From NCBI GenBank assembly GCA_937128505.1, contig CAKZMM010000059.1, positions 1-64,000 on the forward strand: a stretch of DNA of 64,000 nt. Reading direction: 5' to 3'. This DNA is from an uncultured Thermogutta sp. (GTDB lineage: Bacteria > Planctomycetota > Planctomycetia > Pirellulales > Thermoguttaceae). Both the position numbers and the translations under genes were made by a program. The notes below the pieces were generated by a model. The model had not been told where the DNA came from and did not search any database. It worked only from the letters and a program-made list of their open reading frames with translations. Below, in pieces: positions 1 to 9,518 of the stretch. The number at the start of each line of letters is the position of its first letter. The stretch's first letter is position 1.

Positions 1-8
1 TTAGTCTG

Positions 9-419
9 ATGGCTGAGCGCTTGCTTCGTTGCACGGTCTTCACTCCCGAACGGACGGTCCTCGACCAATCGGCGGATTTTGTCGTCTTGCCGCTCGAAGA
101 CGGAGAGATGGGAATCGCCCGAATGCATGCCCCGCTCATGGCACGGCTGGGTGCTGGGGTCCTTCGCGTTCGCTTGGGGCAGATGACGAGCCGATTTTAC
201 GTCGAAAGCGGATTTGCCGAGGTGTTCGATGACAAGGTCGTGGTGTTAACCCACCATATCGTTCCCGTGCAGCAACTAGACGCGAAGGCGATCCTTGCCC
301 AAATGGACGCGGTGAAAACTCACCGGGCGGAAAGTGCGGATCAGCAGGCCCGAAAACAACAAACCTTGGAGCGGCTGCGAATCCAACTTCGCTTGGCAGA
401 TCGCTTCGCTGGCAAGTAG
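9..419 (+). CDS. atpC: F0F1 ATP synthase epsilon subunit
   Basis: This is the epsilon subunit of the F-type ATP synthase, the central-stalk protein that couples gamma-subunit rotation to catalysis and can inhibit ATP hydrolysis. The 136-residue length is normal for the family. Residues 1 to about 85 have the expected beta-sandwich pattern (start MAERLLRCTVFTPERTVLD, then GEMGIARMHAPLMARLG). The remainder is a charged, Gln/Arg-rich helical hairpin. It begins eight bases into the window, so the rest of the atp operon (normally atpD directly upstream) must lie to the left. The ribosome binding site is outside or at the edge of the window. A 660-bp spacer follows, consistent with this being the last gene of the operon. 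Confidence 0.93.
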   Translation: MAERLLRCTVFTPERTVLDQSADFVVLPLEDGEMGIARMHAPLMARLGAGVLRVRLGQMTSRFYVESGFAEVFDDKVVVLTHHIVPVQQLDAKAILAQMDAVKTHRAESADQQARKQQTLERLRIQLRLADRFAGK

Positions 420-468
420 ATGCCTTTATCCCGGGGTTGTTATTCCGGAGTTTTCGCACTGCGGACTT

Positions 469-532
469 TTCGAAAAGTGCCCTGGGATCAATGCATTGAA
501 TTCGAAAAGTGCCCAGGGTTCGATGCAATCAA
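469..532. repeat. 32-bp imperfect tandem duplication
   Basis: Two abutting 32-bp copies (469-500, 501-532) both begin TTCGAAAAGTGCCC and share an ATGCA toward the end. A few substitutions separate them. No transposon ends are visible, so replication slippage is the simplest origin. Confidence 0.85.
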
Positions 533-802
533 GGCGCCGTTGCCTTAAGGATTGCCCGCAATTGCCGAACTAATCGAAACTAAAGGAAGACAAACTGAAT
601 AGAAAAATAGACTAAACGAGGATAAGCCAAACGAAGATAAGCTAAACGAAAGTAGAAGATAAGTTGGACGGGAATATCTGAATCAGGGGGCAAGTGTTCG
701 GCGAACCTTAAGGAAGACGGGAGGAAGCGGGAGGACCATCGGTGGTGTGCGGTGACAATCCGCCGAGAGGGCTCGTTTGATCCCGCATTTGCGGGAAATC
801 GT

Positions 803-890
803 GTTGCTCCCTTCAGAACGGTGCCGTCAGAGTCGAGGACGACTTGCTGCTTCCATCTTTCTGGTTGCTCCCCTGAGAGTCGTGCCGTCA
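803..890. repeat. 27-bp imperfect repeat pair with 61-bp period
   Basis: Positions 803-829 and 864-890 match at about 22 of 27 bases. Both start GTTGCTCCC and end GTGCCGTCA. The 34 bp between them differ from the surrounding sequence. The 61-bp start-to-start distance equals that of the three-copy repeat at 26368-26517, which also contains TGCTCCC. Confidence 0.6.
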
Positions 891-1080
891 AATCCAACAG
901 CTTCACCTGTTGCCCGCAGGGTCAAGGCGTTCTTGAGCTTGGATTATTGGGGCGTTTTTGATCGCTTTTATCCGCAGAGTCCGATTTAACCGCAGAGTTT
1001 CTGTTCCGACGAGTTTTGTCGCTTGGGAATCCTAAGTTGAGATGGTTCTCATTCTGGGGACATCCTCCACTGAGTGTTTG

Positions 1081-4068
1081 TTAATTTCCGGGGCGTTCAG
1101 GAGTTTCCGGCTTTGCTTGTGCCTCCAGAACCTCCATCAAGACGACTCCGTGAATCGCAGCAGCCTCCGGCCCTAATCGGGCGGAAAGGTTCAAGCCCCG
1201 AAACCAGTTTAGCGGAGGAGCTGTGAATCCCGAAGGTGGTTCGGCATCGCTTATTTTCACCGGGCCAGCGGGTAAGGCTGATGAGCTCCAAAAGGCCATG
1301 CCCCCGGAGGCTTCGTACGATTTGTAGGTCCCGCCTAAGGGGCAGATAAGCTCACTTCCTACCAGCCAATGAGCATGGGGTATAACTTGCTGGGGATCAA
1401 GTCGAAACTGCTCGGCAAGCTGATGGAGAAAGCGCAGGTTGTTTAAAGTGGTAGCAACTGCCCGACGATAGGCTAGTTGGTTGAATCCCCCCGCAGCGGG
1501 CCGGGCGGCCAAATCGCTGATTTGCAAGCGAACTTGCGCCGGAAAATCGGCCGGCTCCCATCGAATGCGGCCCACCAGATTTGCCAGTATATCCGGTTGA
1601 AATGACCACAGTTGCACGCCGTCGGACTCCGCCGTCCACAGCCCGAGCCGACCCGCGGTAAGGACGGTTGAATTCGCCGGCAGAAGGATCCGTGTGGCTG
1701 GCGGCTCCCCGTCGATGCTAGAACCACGTTGGGGGGATTCACTCCCCAATGAGTGCGCAGTACTAGGCCCCGATTGAGGCCGGTTACCGTCCGGTTGCCG
1801 GGCGTCATCAACGACACTCGCTTGCGAGACTTCCCCTGAGGGGGTTTCCGACGTAAATAAATCCGGGTTGCCGCCGGCGGGGGAGGCAGCATTTGGAGGA
1901 GCGGGCGGTGCATTGGGGTTTTGGGAGCGAAGCGGCACTTCGGAAGAGGGGGCCAGTTCTACTACCGCTTCGAATTGCCGCGGTAATGCGGCCGACCCCA
2001 GGTAGCCCGTCACGGCTTCACGCAGACCGCCCATGGGTAGCAATCTTTTATCTCCCCCCAAGGGGAGAGGCCAATGCATGCCCCGGATTCCCCAGAACCA
2101 CCATCGGTCGCCGAGGACGACCTCTCCGGCGATTGCGTCCGCCGCTTGCGGGATGATCCGTGCCATAATGGGGGGTCCCAGAAGCTTTCGGAACGGTAAA
2201 GGGCCGCTGCGTACATCGGACAGAAGCCTGATTTCAAACGCGATTTGCTCCTGCTGGGAGCCGACGAGCTTGGGTTTCATGCGAAGGGCTAAAGGTTGCA
2301 ATAGGCTTCCAGAGCCCAATTCCTCACGAAACCGCTGATAAGCTCTTAATTCTGCGGCGGAGGCTTGCTGCGGCAAAAGATCGGCAACTGGTACCAAGGC
2401 ACCAAGATGACCTCTGAGGCTGTCGCACCAGGTTTCATGCCGCTGGACGGCATGGCTTGCGTCGGATCGGCGGCCGAAGTACCGCGGCAAAAAGCCCCCT
2501 TTAATCAGATCATCAATTGTGGTCGCACGGTGAGCTTCGGCCTTGGCAGCCAAAGTGGCCAATCCAATCAAGCGAATATCGGTCATCGCCTGCGCACGAC
2601 GCCAAGTTTCGATCCGGTAATGGGGGCTGTGAAACAGCTCGAGAAACTGCGGCGAAATGCACAGAAAAATCGCATCATCCTCAGGAGGTATCTCCCGGCG
2701 GAAGTATTGAAATGCGGGGCTCTCTGCTAAAGAGCCGGAGCCCGAGCCAACCTCCAAAAAACGCTCGGCGAGGCGTTTCGATCGCGTCACCAGATGGAAA
2801 CCATTTTCTGAAATATAAAACGAGCGAACTTGGCCATCGTCCGAAGTAATCAGGGAGACTTTCTTACCGTGAATCGGTACGATCTCCTCGCGAAGCGAAG
2901 GATCGCTTTTGAGCTCCTGTTGACGCTGTCGCGTTAATTCTGCACCTAAGAGGAAATCGTTTCTTGCATGAAACAGTAGCCCAAACGAAGCGCCCTCTTG
3001 GAGGTAGAGGTCGTAAGCGACGATCGCGACATCGGCGATTAGGGCTGGCCCCAAGAGTCGTGAGAGGGCGGATTGCTTCAATAGCAGGGAACGCTCGATT
3101 CGCTGCTTGACGACAGATTTTTGGCCGCGCAACGTGAGCAAACTTTCGAAGTCACCGCCCCAGGTGGCCAAACGGTCTTGGAACCAAAGAAAGCTCTGGA
3201 AGGTGCCGAAACGGATGTACAGGCATTCGGCGGGGACGCGGGTGGCAATCGGCTCGACCGAGATATCGGCAGTATTCACTCCGGTTGCCGACCCTTGCGA
3301 CGCTGGGTCAAGGGGCGGAAATTCAATCGCCGGTAACGGGATCTTTGCCGGCTCGGCGGGACCCTGCCGATAGGCGATCCACACGGCGGGAAGCATTTCC
3401 GTAGGGTTTATTTGCCCCCAAATCCGTCGCTGAGTGGTCCACCATTCAGGGAGTTCATCTTCCTCAAACAAATCTGATGAGGGAAGTGCCAAGTTCAATC
3501 GATCGGCAAGCATCAGTTGCAAATAGGGGAAGAACTCCCCGAGGAGGTTTTCCTCGGGAAGGCCCCGCATCAGAGGCTGCTGCCACTCCCCGAAACATTC
3601 CCACCAGCGGGCCAAAAGGCGCCGGAACCGGCGGGGAGACGTTTCACAGGCTAGGCGAATGATTCCCGATGGCTCCGGCCCGAGGGTGATTTCCAGCGGT
3701 TTGTCTCCGCGGAACAAGAAATACACTTTTGCCTCAGAGGATGGGCGGATAAGCTCTGCAGCCAATTGGGCGACCGGGCGACGCGATTCGGCCAGCAGGC
3801 CTCGGGTAGCCTCCAAAATCGGACCGGGTTCCTGATACTCGATCGCCGGATATAGGATCCGGCCTTGCCGATCCCGGATCAAAAGCCCGCGCGGACCCAG
3901 CGGATTGGCAAAAACTCGCCCTTCAAGCGGTACTTCAAGGCAACCGACCCCGAACGGTTCGCCCCAGTATGCTTCGCCGCGAATCTCGGCTGGCAAAGCC
4001 TGGCTGGTCAGGAAAGAGTACGTGGTAGCGAAAAAAAGTAAAAAAAATTTAGCGAATCGGTTTAGCAT
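1081..4068 (-). CDS. Large secreted protein of unknown function
   Basis: I do not recognise this 995-residue protein. The frame is open upstream to 4458, but I choose the ATG at 4068 because it opens a clear signal peptide: MLNRFAKFF, a hydrophobic core, then cleavage after about Ala27 (ALPA). The DNA upstream of this start contains a 24-bp-spaced duplication (4253-4290) typical of spacer DNA here. The mature protein is a mixed alpha/beta chain with no catalytic motif I can name. A low-complexity Pro/Ser/Gly/Asn-rich linker lies around residues 700-790, separating two larger segments. It is probably exported to the periplasm or cell surface. It is convergent with atpC and divergent from the PHP gene, with no obvious operon partner. 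Long secreted proteins of this kind are common in Planctomycetes, so it may be lineage-specific. Confidence 0.75.
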   Translation of the reverse strand: MLNRFAKFFLLFFATTYSFLTSQALPAEIRGEAYWGEPFGVGCLEVPLEGRVFANPLGPRGLLIRDRQGRILYPAIEYQEPGPILEATRGLLAESRRPVAQLAAELIRPSSEAKVYFLFRGDKPLEITLGPEPSGIIRLACETSPRRFRRLLARWWECFGEWQQPLMRGLPEENLLGEFFPYLQLMLADRLNLALPSSDLFEEDELPEWWTTQRRIWGQINPTEMLPAVWIAYRQGPAEPAKIPLPAIEFPPLDPASQGSATGVNTADISVEPIATRVPAECLYIRFGTFQSFLWFQDRLATWGGDFESLLTLRGQKSVVKQRIERSLLLKQSALSRLLGPALIADVAIVAYDLYLQEGASFGLLFHARNDFLLGAELTRQRQQELKSDPSLREEIVPIHGKKVSLITSDDGQVRSFYISENGFHLVTRSKRLAERFLEVGSGSGSLAESPAFQYFRREIPPEDDAIFLCISPQFLELFHSPHYRIETWRRAQAMTDIRLIGLATLAAKAEAHRATTIDDLIKGGFLPRYFGRRSDASHAVQRHETWCDSLRGHLGALVPVADLLPQQASAAELRAYQRFREELGSGSLLQPLALRMKPKLVGSQQEQIAFEIRLLSDVRSGPLPFRKLLGPPIMARIIPQAADAIAGEVVLGDRWWFWGIRGMHWPLPLGGDKRLLPMGGLREAVTGYLGSAALPRQFEAVVELAPSSEVPLRSQNPNAPPAPPNAASPAGGNPDLFTSETPSGEVSQASVVDDARQPDGNRPQSGPSTAHSLGSESPQRGSSIDGEPPATRILLPANSTVLTAGRLGLWTAESDGVQLWSFQPDILANLVGRIRWEPADFPAQVRLQISDLAARPAAGGFNQLAYRRAVATTLNNLRFLHQLAEQFRLDPQQVIPHAHWLVGSELICPLGGTYKSYEASGGMAFWSSSALPAGPVKISDAEPPSGFTAPPLNWFRGLNLSARLGPEAAAIHGVVLMEVLEAQAKPETPERPGN

Positions 4069-5085
4069 CTGCCCCGGTTGCGGCTCAGAAGCATAGATGA
4101 TTGCCGTAGTAGCTCCGCCTCGTAAATGAGGTAAGGTCTTTCGTGTGTCGTGTCGCTTCATATCTGCCAGGGCCTCGCGAGAAAGCCCCTTTCGCAGCCT
4201 CCTCACGATGCACCTTTCCAAAAGTTGCCAACTCTCCTTGCCGCCTCCCTTCGAAATCGTGCGTAAGGAAAAGCTAGGAATTGTGCGTAAAGACGAAAAA
4301 GCAGCGGCTGGATAAAAGAAGGGAAACTGAAAGGAGTATCCATTTGCTAAGTACTCTATTGAGCGAGACATAATCCCCGGTATTACCGCCCGTGAAGAAA
4401 ACCAAGCAACCGACTTTGACAGGACCTCGGTGCACAAGTCTTTTTCATCAGGCCTCATTATTGTCGCATTGCCGCTGTTTTGCGTCCAATCGTTTTTTTC
4501 CTAATTTTTTGCTTTTATACGTGTTATTCGTGTTCGAATTTTTTGCTTTTGTCCGTGTTATTTGTCTGCCAAGAAGTAACTTTGCTTCCGCTGTTATGGC
4601 GACGAAAGCTGCGCTTAACATCACAGTTTGCGGTGTGTTTCAGGAAGTGTCTCGCATAGTCATTCGCATTCCTTGAGCGCGGGCCATTTCCTACGCCAAA
4701 ACGAAAAACCCTCACGCTTTCTGTGAGGACTGGAGCGATGAGGCAAACCGTTGGGTGAATCGTTTGTAAACAGCTCATTGGAGCCGGCAAAATCACGCGG
4801 GGTTCTGGCTTTTTAGGCGTCGAGTGCGTACCATCTCGGTGATCCCCGACATTCCCCGCCGCTGGCACCACGCACCTTTCCCGCCCGGCCATTGATGGTT
4901 TCAGCCCGGGGGAAATCTAGTCTTGTCAGCGTTCGGATCTTGTTGACGTTCGGAGCGGAAATCATTTAGTAGGGGGAATCGCGGTGTGATGGTGGCAGGG
5001 AAGCGGGTGTGTTTTTAAGCAGGTTCCGTGAGGAGGATGATTGAAGAACGGTCATTTTTGACGCTTTCTTGGAGGAACTCCGAAG
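4069..5085. other. Gene-free divergent spacer with two tandem duplications
   Basis: About 1 kb between two divergent genes, so promoters for both should be here, but no box is clear enough to assign. A 27-bp unit is repeated at 4504-4530 and 4538-4564 (ATTTTTTGCTTTT core). A 17-bp unit is directly repeated at 4921-4937 and 4938-4954. Short ORFs look spurious. Confidence 0.65.
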
Positions 5086-6180
5086 ATGTTACGAATTCGC
5101 CATGCCGTCGTGGGTTTGTGTTTGGTCATCGCATTGGGCATAGCGGCTATTGCTCAGAATGTCCGCTATGAAATTCCATTCCCGTCGTTAGATGCTGAGC
5201 ATCAAACTTTGGTCTGTGATTTCCACATGCACACCGTTTTTTCCGACGGCTCGGTGTGGCCGCCGGTTCGGATCGATGAGGCCTGGCGGCTGGGGTTGCA
5301 TGCTCTGTCGATCACTGATCATATCGAATATCAGCCTCATAAGGACGATGTGCCCACCAAGCACGAGCGCCCTTACGAGTTAGCTTTCGGGGCTGCCCGC
5401 ACCCACAATCTCATCTTGATCAAAGGGGCAGAAATCACCCGGGATACCCCACCGGGGCATTTCAACGCCATTTTTCTAACGGATATCGCGGCCCTGGATC
5501 ATCCGGATCTTATGGAAGTCATGCGGCGGGCGAATGAACAAGGTGCTTTCGTTTTCTGGAATCATCCTGGCTGGAAAGGGCCGGAGTTGGGGCGTTGGGG
5601 TGATGTTCAACAAAGCTTGTTTGAGAAAGGTTGGCTCCATGGGATCGAAATCGCAAACGGTGATACGTACTACCTAGAGGGGCATCAGTATGCGATGGAA
5701 AAGAACTTAACGCTGATCGGCAACTCGGACATTCATCGGCCGGATCTCGACGACCGAACGACACCCGAGCGGCATCGCACCATGACACTCGTTTTCGCGA
5801 AAGAGCGAACCGCTGAAGGGATCAAAGAGGCCTTGCAAAACCGTCGGACGGCAGTCTGGTTTGGCAATCAATTGATTGCGCGACGAGAAATCTTGGAGCC
5901 GTTTTTCTACCGGTGTCTGGTTGTAGAACCGCCCCATGTTCGAGGTCGGGATGTTGTTTGGGCAATTTTCCGCAATCAGAGCTATGTGGACATTGTGTTG
6001 GAGCGAACAGGCCCGGTCGGACCGGCCAGCATTGTAGTGCCGGCTCAGGGCGCGGTGGTCGTCCGGATTGGAACACCGCAACCGAAGGCGGCTTTGGAGC
6101 TGGTGTACAAGGTTGTAAACTTTATCATTGAACCTAATGTATCGCTCCCCGTGACCCTTACCTTACCGGGTGCCCAGTAG
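5086..6180 (+). CDS. Secreted PHP-domain metal-dependent phosphoesterase
   Basis: This is a 364-residue protein of the PHP superfamily (polymerase and histidinol phosphatase), metal-dependent hydrolases that usually cleave phosphoester bonds. The N-terminus is a signal peptide with cleavage near Ala23, so it should act outside the cytoplasm. PHP metal motifs are visible: DFHMHTVFSDGS (His47 and His49), SITDHIEY (Asp78-His79), KGAEIT, FWNHPGW and GNSDIHRPD. The last roughly 90 residues form a beta-rich tail, possibly an accessory domain. A GGAGGA ribosome site lies a few bases before the ATG. The gene stands alone between two long spacers. The substrate cannot be predicted. Homologues in Planctomycetes and Bacteroidetes are often annotated only as PHP-domain proteins. 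Confidence 0.87.
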   Translation: MLRIRHAVVGLCLVIALGIAAIAQNVRYEIPFPSLDAEHQTLVCDFHMHTVFSDGSVWPPVRIDEAWRLGLHALSITDHIEYQPHKDDVPTKHERPYELAFGAARTHNLILIKGAEITRDTPPGHFNAIFLTDIAALDHPDLMEVMRRANEQGAFVFWNHPGWKGPELGRWGDVQQSLFEKGWLHGIEIANGDTYYLEGHQYAMEKNLTLIGNSDIHRPDLDDRTTPERHRTMTLVFAKERTAEGIKEALQNRRTAVWFGNQLIARREILEPFFYRCLVVEPPHVRGRDVVWAIFRNQSYVDIVLERTGPVGPASIVVPAQGAVVVRIGTPQPKAALELVYKVVNFIIEPNVSLPVTLTLPGAQ

Positions 6181-6526
6181 CTCACGTGACGGGCGTGTGC
6201 CCAAGTGGGTATATAACCGCTTAAATTCTTATTGGTCCGAGCCGATCTTAAATTTCTATTGGTCTGACTCCATTTGGCCGAGGTATCTTGGTGGGGCGAT
6301 CGATGGGCTCCCCGACGGCGGTAGCTTTGCCCGTAGCTCTCTGCTATCATTTATTATCTTTGATCAAAACCTGACGTATGATTCTTTAGGAAAACTGTCG
6401 GGATAGATGAGTTTCGCTCAAGGGCGAAAGCTGCGGCAAATTGCGGATCGTCTCATCGGGACGTGAGGTACCGTGCGTGAGCAGAGCGGCCTCTCGGCCT
6501 ACAGCGGATAGTTCGGAGAATGGCGG
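6181..6526. other. Spacer with 27-bp tandem duplication
   Basis: 346 bp without a gene. A 27-bp unit occurs twice in tandem (6220-6246, 6247-6273), both copies beginning CTTAAATT and sharing ATTGGTC. Nothing else stands out. Confidence 0.65.
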
Positions 6527-7273
6527 ATGTTTCTTGAAGAGCCCGGCCCAACCGCAGGCGAGCTGCGGTTTAAACTGTTCGGGTTCCCGGTCCGCGTGCA
6601 TCCGTGGTTTTGGTTGGTCGCTGCCATTCTGGGGATACGAAGTCCCAGCTTGGAGTCGCTATTGGTGTGGGTTGCGGCGATGTTCGTGGGGATTTTGGTC
6701 CACGAGCTGGGCCATGCCTTTGCGATGCGAGCTTACGGTTTTTATCCGACGATTGTCTTGTACGGTTTTGGCGGGCTAACCTCTTACGGTCCGAGTGGCG
6801 CCTTCGGCTATGCCCCCCCGGCAGGCGTTCGCCTCCAAATTTCTGCTGCCGGTCCTGCGGCGGGGTTTGCCTTGGCAGCCGCCCTCGTGATAGGGTTGCG
6901 GGCGTTGGGAGCATCCATCGGAGTGGTATGGATTGGCGGATTATTTCCCATTTTTGTGCTGCAAGAGGTCATTGGACTAAGAGTTCTTACTGATTTTTTG
7001 AATTATTTGATGATCATCTGCATGTTTTGGGGGATGATCAACCTTCTGCCGGTTTTTCCCTTGGATGGGGGGCAAATTGCCCGGGATTTGTTCACGCTTG
7101 CTAATCCCCGAGATGGCGCACGGCAAGCCTTGGTGTTATCCGTGGTTGTTGCTTTGGCGGTTGCTTTATTCGGCTTGGTAACCTTGGGGAGCGTATTTCT
7201 GGCGCTCATGTTCGGCTTTTTGGCATACAATAGTTATCAACTCCTTCAATATCACCAGTGGAATCGCCCGTAG
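6527..7273 (+). CDS. M50-family intramembrane metalloprotease (site-2 protease type)
   Basis: This 248-residue multi-pass membrane protein carries the M50 zinc-protease signature HELGH at residues 59-63 inside a hydrophobic helix (two His ligands and the catalytic Glu60). A second family motif, NLLPVFPLDGGQ, lies near residue 175 and supplies the third ligand (Asp). Four to six transmembrane segments can be read. Enzymes of this family cut within the membrane to release regulators, or act as housekeeping proteases. No PDZ or CBS domain is present, so it belongs to the short form. The start is supported by a GGAG eight bases upstream of the ATG. No anti-sigma factor or other substrate is adjacent, so its target is unknown. 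Confidence 0.9.
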   Translation: MFLEEPGPTAGELRFKLFGFPVRVHPWFWLVAAILGIRSPSLESLLVWVAAMFVGILVHELGHAFAMRAYGFYPTIVLYGFGGLTSYGPSGAFGYAPPAGVRLQISAAGPAAGFALAAALVIGLRALGASIGVVWIGGLFPIFVLQEVIGLRVLTDFLNYLMIICMFWGMINLLPVFPLDGGQIARDLFTLANPRDGARQALVLSVVVALAVALFGLVTLGSVFLALMFGFLAYNSYQLLQYHQWNRP

Positions 7274-7737
7274 TCGGGGTTAAGCCGTAAGGGAAAAGGA
7301 AGTCGTTGAGTTCCCGGCTTTTTGATTGTTAATCGGGGGCAATGAGCAAACACCGGTTGCACGAAGCGGCCCGGGACTGCGGGCGGCGATTAGTTGCTCA
7401 AAATCGTGCTATTGCGGAATTGCCGGGCGTGCTTTAAGGGCCGCTGCGTTTACAGAGAATCTCCCGCCGCGATTAGCGGTCCGCCGAAGCAGATTATCGC
7501 AGGAAACTCAAGTCCTTAAAAGGCGAAATTCCGCGAAAAGCGAATTTCCCGCGGAGGATGTTCTCCGGATGCCGGATCTCGATTGACGGAATGCGGGATC
7601 TCGATTGAAGAGGTAGCGGTTGCTCCTGCGAGCGGAGGTGCCGCTCCGTCAATATCGACATGGATGGTCCGGCCCATCTACCAACTACCAAAGCAGGGAT
7701 CGCTGTGAACGAATGAAGGCCCCTCGCTACGGGGCAA
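7274..7737. other. Convergent spacer with 22-bp tandem duplication
   Basis: 464 bp between convergent genes. A 22-bp unit is duplicated in tandem (7569-7590, 7591-7612, sharing GGATCTCGATTGA). No clear hairpin with a T-tract was found, although a terminator for each gene would be expected here. Confidence 0.6.
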
Positions 7738-8181
7738 CTACTCTTCACCAAATTCTTTCTGAGCCTTTTCCCAAATCTCGGGCGTGATTTCTACCGGAAG
7801 TTTGCGGGCTTGTAGACGCTCGCCAAATGTCGGGGATTTCGGATCCTTCGGGTCCGAGCGTTCCTTCTCCACGGCTAAGAGTGCTTCCTGAATTTTCTTT
7901 CGGTTCCGGGCATCGGTTTTTTGATCCAGGAGTTTATCGAGTGCCTGACCATAGGTATTCCGCTCGGTGCGTTCCTCGTTCACATGGCAAATGTAGCATC
8001 GCGCCTTTGTCACAAGCTCAGCGAATGCTTGGTCGACGGGCTCGGTACTCTCCTTTTTTACGTACTGGTTCACAAAGCCGGTGTGGAAAGCAGAAATGGC
8101 CCAGGCTGAAGAGCCAACCAGGGTGCCCAAACCCGTTGAAACCAGGACCGCAATGACTAAGAAGCGAACCGGCTGCCGCAT
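7738..8181 (-). CDS. Exported protein with a single CXXCH haem-binding motif
   Basis: 147 residues. The N-terminus (MRQPVRFLVIAVLVST, hydrophobic to about residue 28) is a signal peptide or membrane anchor. One CYICH motif at residues 62-66 is the standard covalent c-type haem attachment site. The rest is charged and helical, with a Lys/Glu-rich C-terminus and no obvious distal Met ligand. It may be a small monohaem cytochrome, but the fold is not a standard class I cytochrome that I recognise. I choose the ATG at 8181 because a GGAG sits eight bases before it. An upstream GTG at 8187 is only two bases from that site. No cytochrome maturation or oxidase genes are adjacent. Confidence 0.72.
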   Translation of the reverse strand: MRQPVRFLVIAVLVSTGLGTLVGSSAWAISAFHTGFVNQYVKKESTEPVDQAFAELVTKARCYICHVNEERTERNTYGQALDKLLDQKTDARNRKKIQEALLAVEKERSDPKDPKSPTFGERLQARKLPVEITPEIWEKAQKEFGEE

Positions 8182-9518
8182 CTTCACATCTCCTCGAATT
8201 AAGGTAGCTTGCGTGCTGGTCTAAGACGCGAAAGTTAGGCCCAAATACCTTAATTACACAGCTACTCTCGTGAGTGCTTGGCACTCGTTCTAATAAAGCC
8301 TAACGCCGACGACTTGTCAAACACTTATTGGCACATAAGAAGTTTTCCAGGGCAGGATACGGCAGATTTCCGATCGAGCAATGCGTGGAATGAAGTCTGG
8401 CTTCAGATGATTGGTTTTGGAGGATCTTGCCCTTAAATTCTCGCAGCTTTCCGGATTTTCGGCTGTACTTAGGCTACTCGCCAAACGCCGAGTTTTCACC
8501 GCTTTCGGGACGGTTGGGAATGTGTGGGGATAACTCGTACAGGGCTGAAACGCGAAAGGCACTTGCAACAAGTTGCCATCTCAACGCAATGACCGCTCTG
8601 CTGAAGGGGGCTGAAGTGTCGTAGGAGAATTACGCAACCAAAGTAGGGTATTGTGCTACTAAAGTGGTAGAAAGTCACAGGAGTAATGCGCGAGTTGTCA
8701 TTATCGCCGGCATCTACTCCCCACATAAACTGAAGTAACAAAACGTCGGCGTACTACAGGGGGATTGAGGATCGGAATAGTGGGGTAAGAGTGAGCCGTT
8801 CCCGGGGACGGAAACCCCCGTTTCAAAGATTCCTAGTTGCTCCTTGACCTGAGGCTTAAAATTGGACAACCTGAAAACTGGTCAATGCCCTGGGGGATAA
8901 GTGGTGCGAATGCCTTCGGCCACTGCGGGCCTTTGCAAAGAGGAGTTGATGCTCTGCAAGTAGGAGAGGTTATTTCCTCACTTCTGAAACTCCTACAACG
9001 AGCGAAAATCGGTCTTCATGGCTCACTTAAGATGTAAATGGGCTTTAGGGAGAACGTCGAGTTTCCTTTCAGGCTGATTTTTAGATTACAAATTGAGCCG
9101 GTAAAACGCAAAATGCATGGCACAGTCGATCCTCGGTGTTAAAGGGCAAATGCCGCCACGCTAACGGCCATCGCTTGATGCCGCTTCGGGCTGCCGAGTT
9201 AGAGGGGAAAGCTTCCCGACCTTACGAGCTCAAGTCTGCTCCCCTGGCCCGGGGAGTTAGAAGCTTGCGGCAAGAAATCGGATAGCTTTAAGGCGGATAG
9301 GCCTGGGGAGGGCAGATGTCCAAACGATCATGCGGGTCGCAATTGGTTTTGCCGGGAGGAATTGTTAAACAAATCACGGGTCTTGCGTGTTGGGAATCTT
9401 TAGGAGCAGCGACTGTGTTGCGCGCTCAACACCAGGGAAAACAGGTTCCATTTGCTGGGTAAAGAACACGGCGTTTTTGGTGAAGAATGTAGCTGTAGCA
9501 GGGCTGGAGGTACAAACG
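8182..9518. other. Long gene-free region of about 1.3 kb
   Basis: I find no convincing protein gene in this divergent spacer and no tRNA, tmRNA, SRP or RNase P core motifs. The stretch 8750-9060 is GC-rich with several inverted repeats (for example CCCGGGGACGG near 8800) and could encode an unknown structured RNA, but I cannot support that. The upstream part of the peroxiredoxin frame (9387-9518) is treated as leader. Confidence 0.5.

Larger units (their letters stand above)
420..1080. other. Gene-free spacer with several short duplications
   Basis: No convincing gene in 661 bp between atpC and a convergent gene. It contains a 32-bp tandem duplication (469-532), a 15-bp unit repeated about three times (613-657) and a 27-bp pair spaced 61 bp apart (803-829 and 864-890). 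Short ORFs here have no recognisable protein features. Confidence 0.7.

Noticed and set aside
4069-4458. N-terminal extension of the large secreted protein (130 codons)
   Set aside because: The downstream ATG opens a good signal peptide, and the extension contains a spacer-type duplication (4253-4290).
8750-9060. Possible structured RNA (tmRNA, RNase P or 6S)
   Set aside because: Conserved cores of these RNAs were not found; only generic GC-rich inverted repeats are present.
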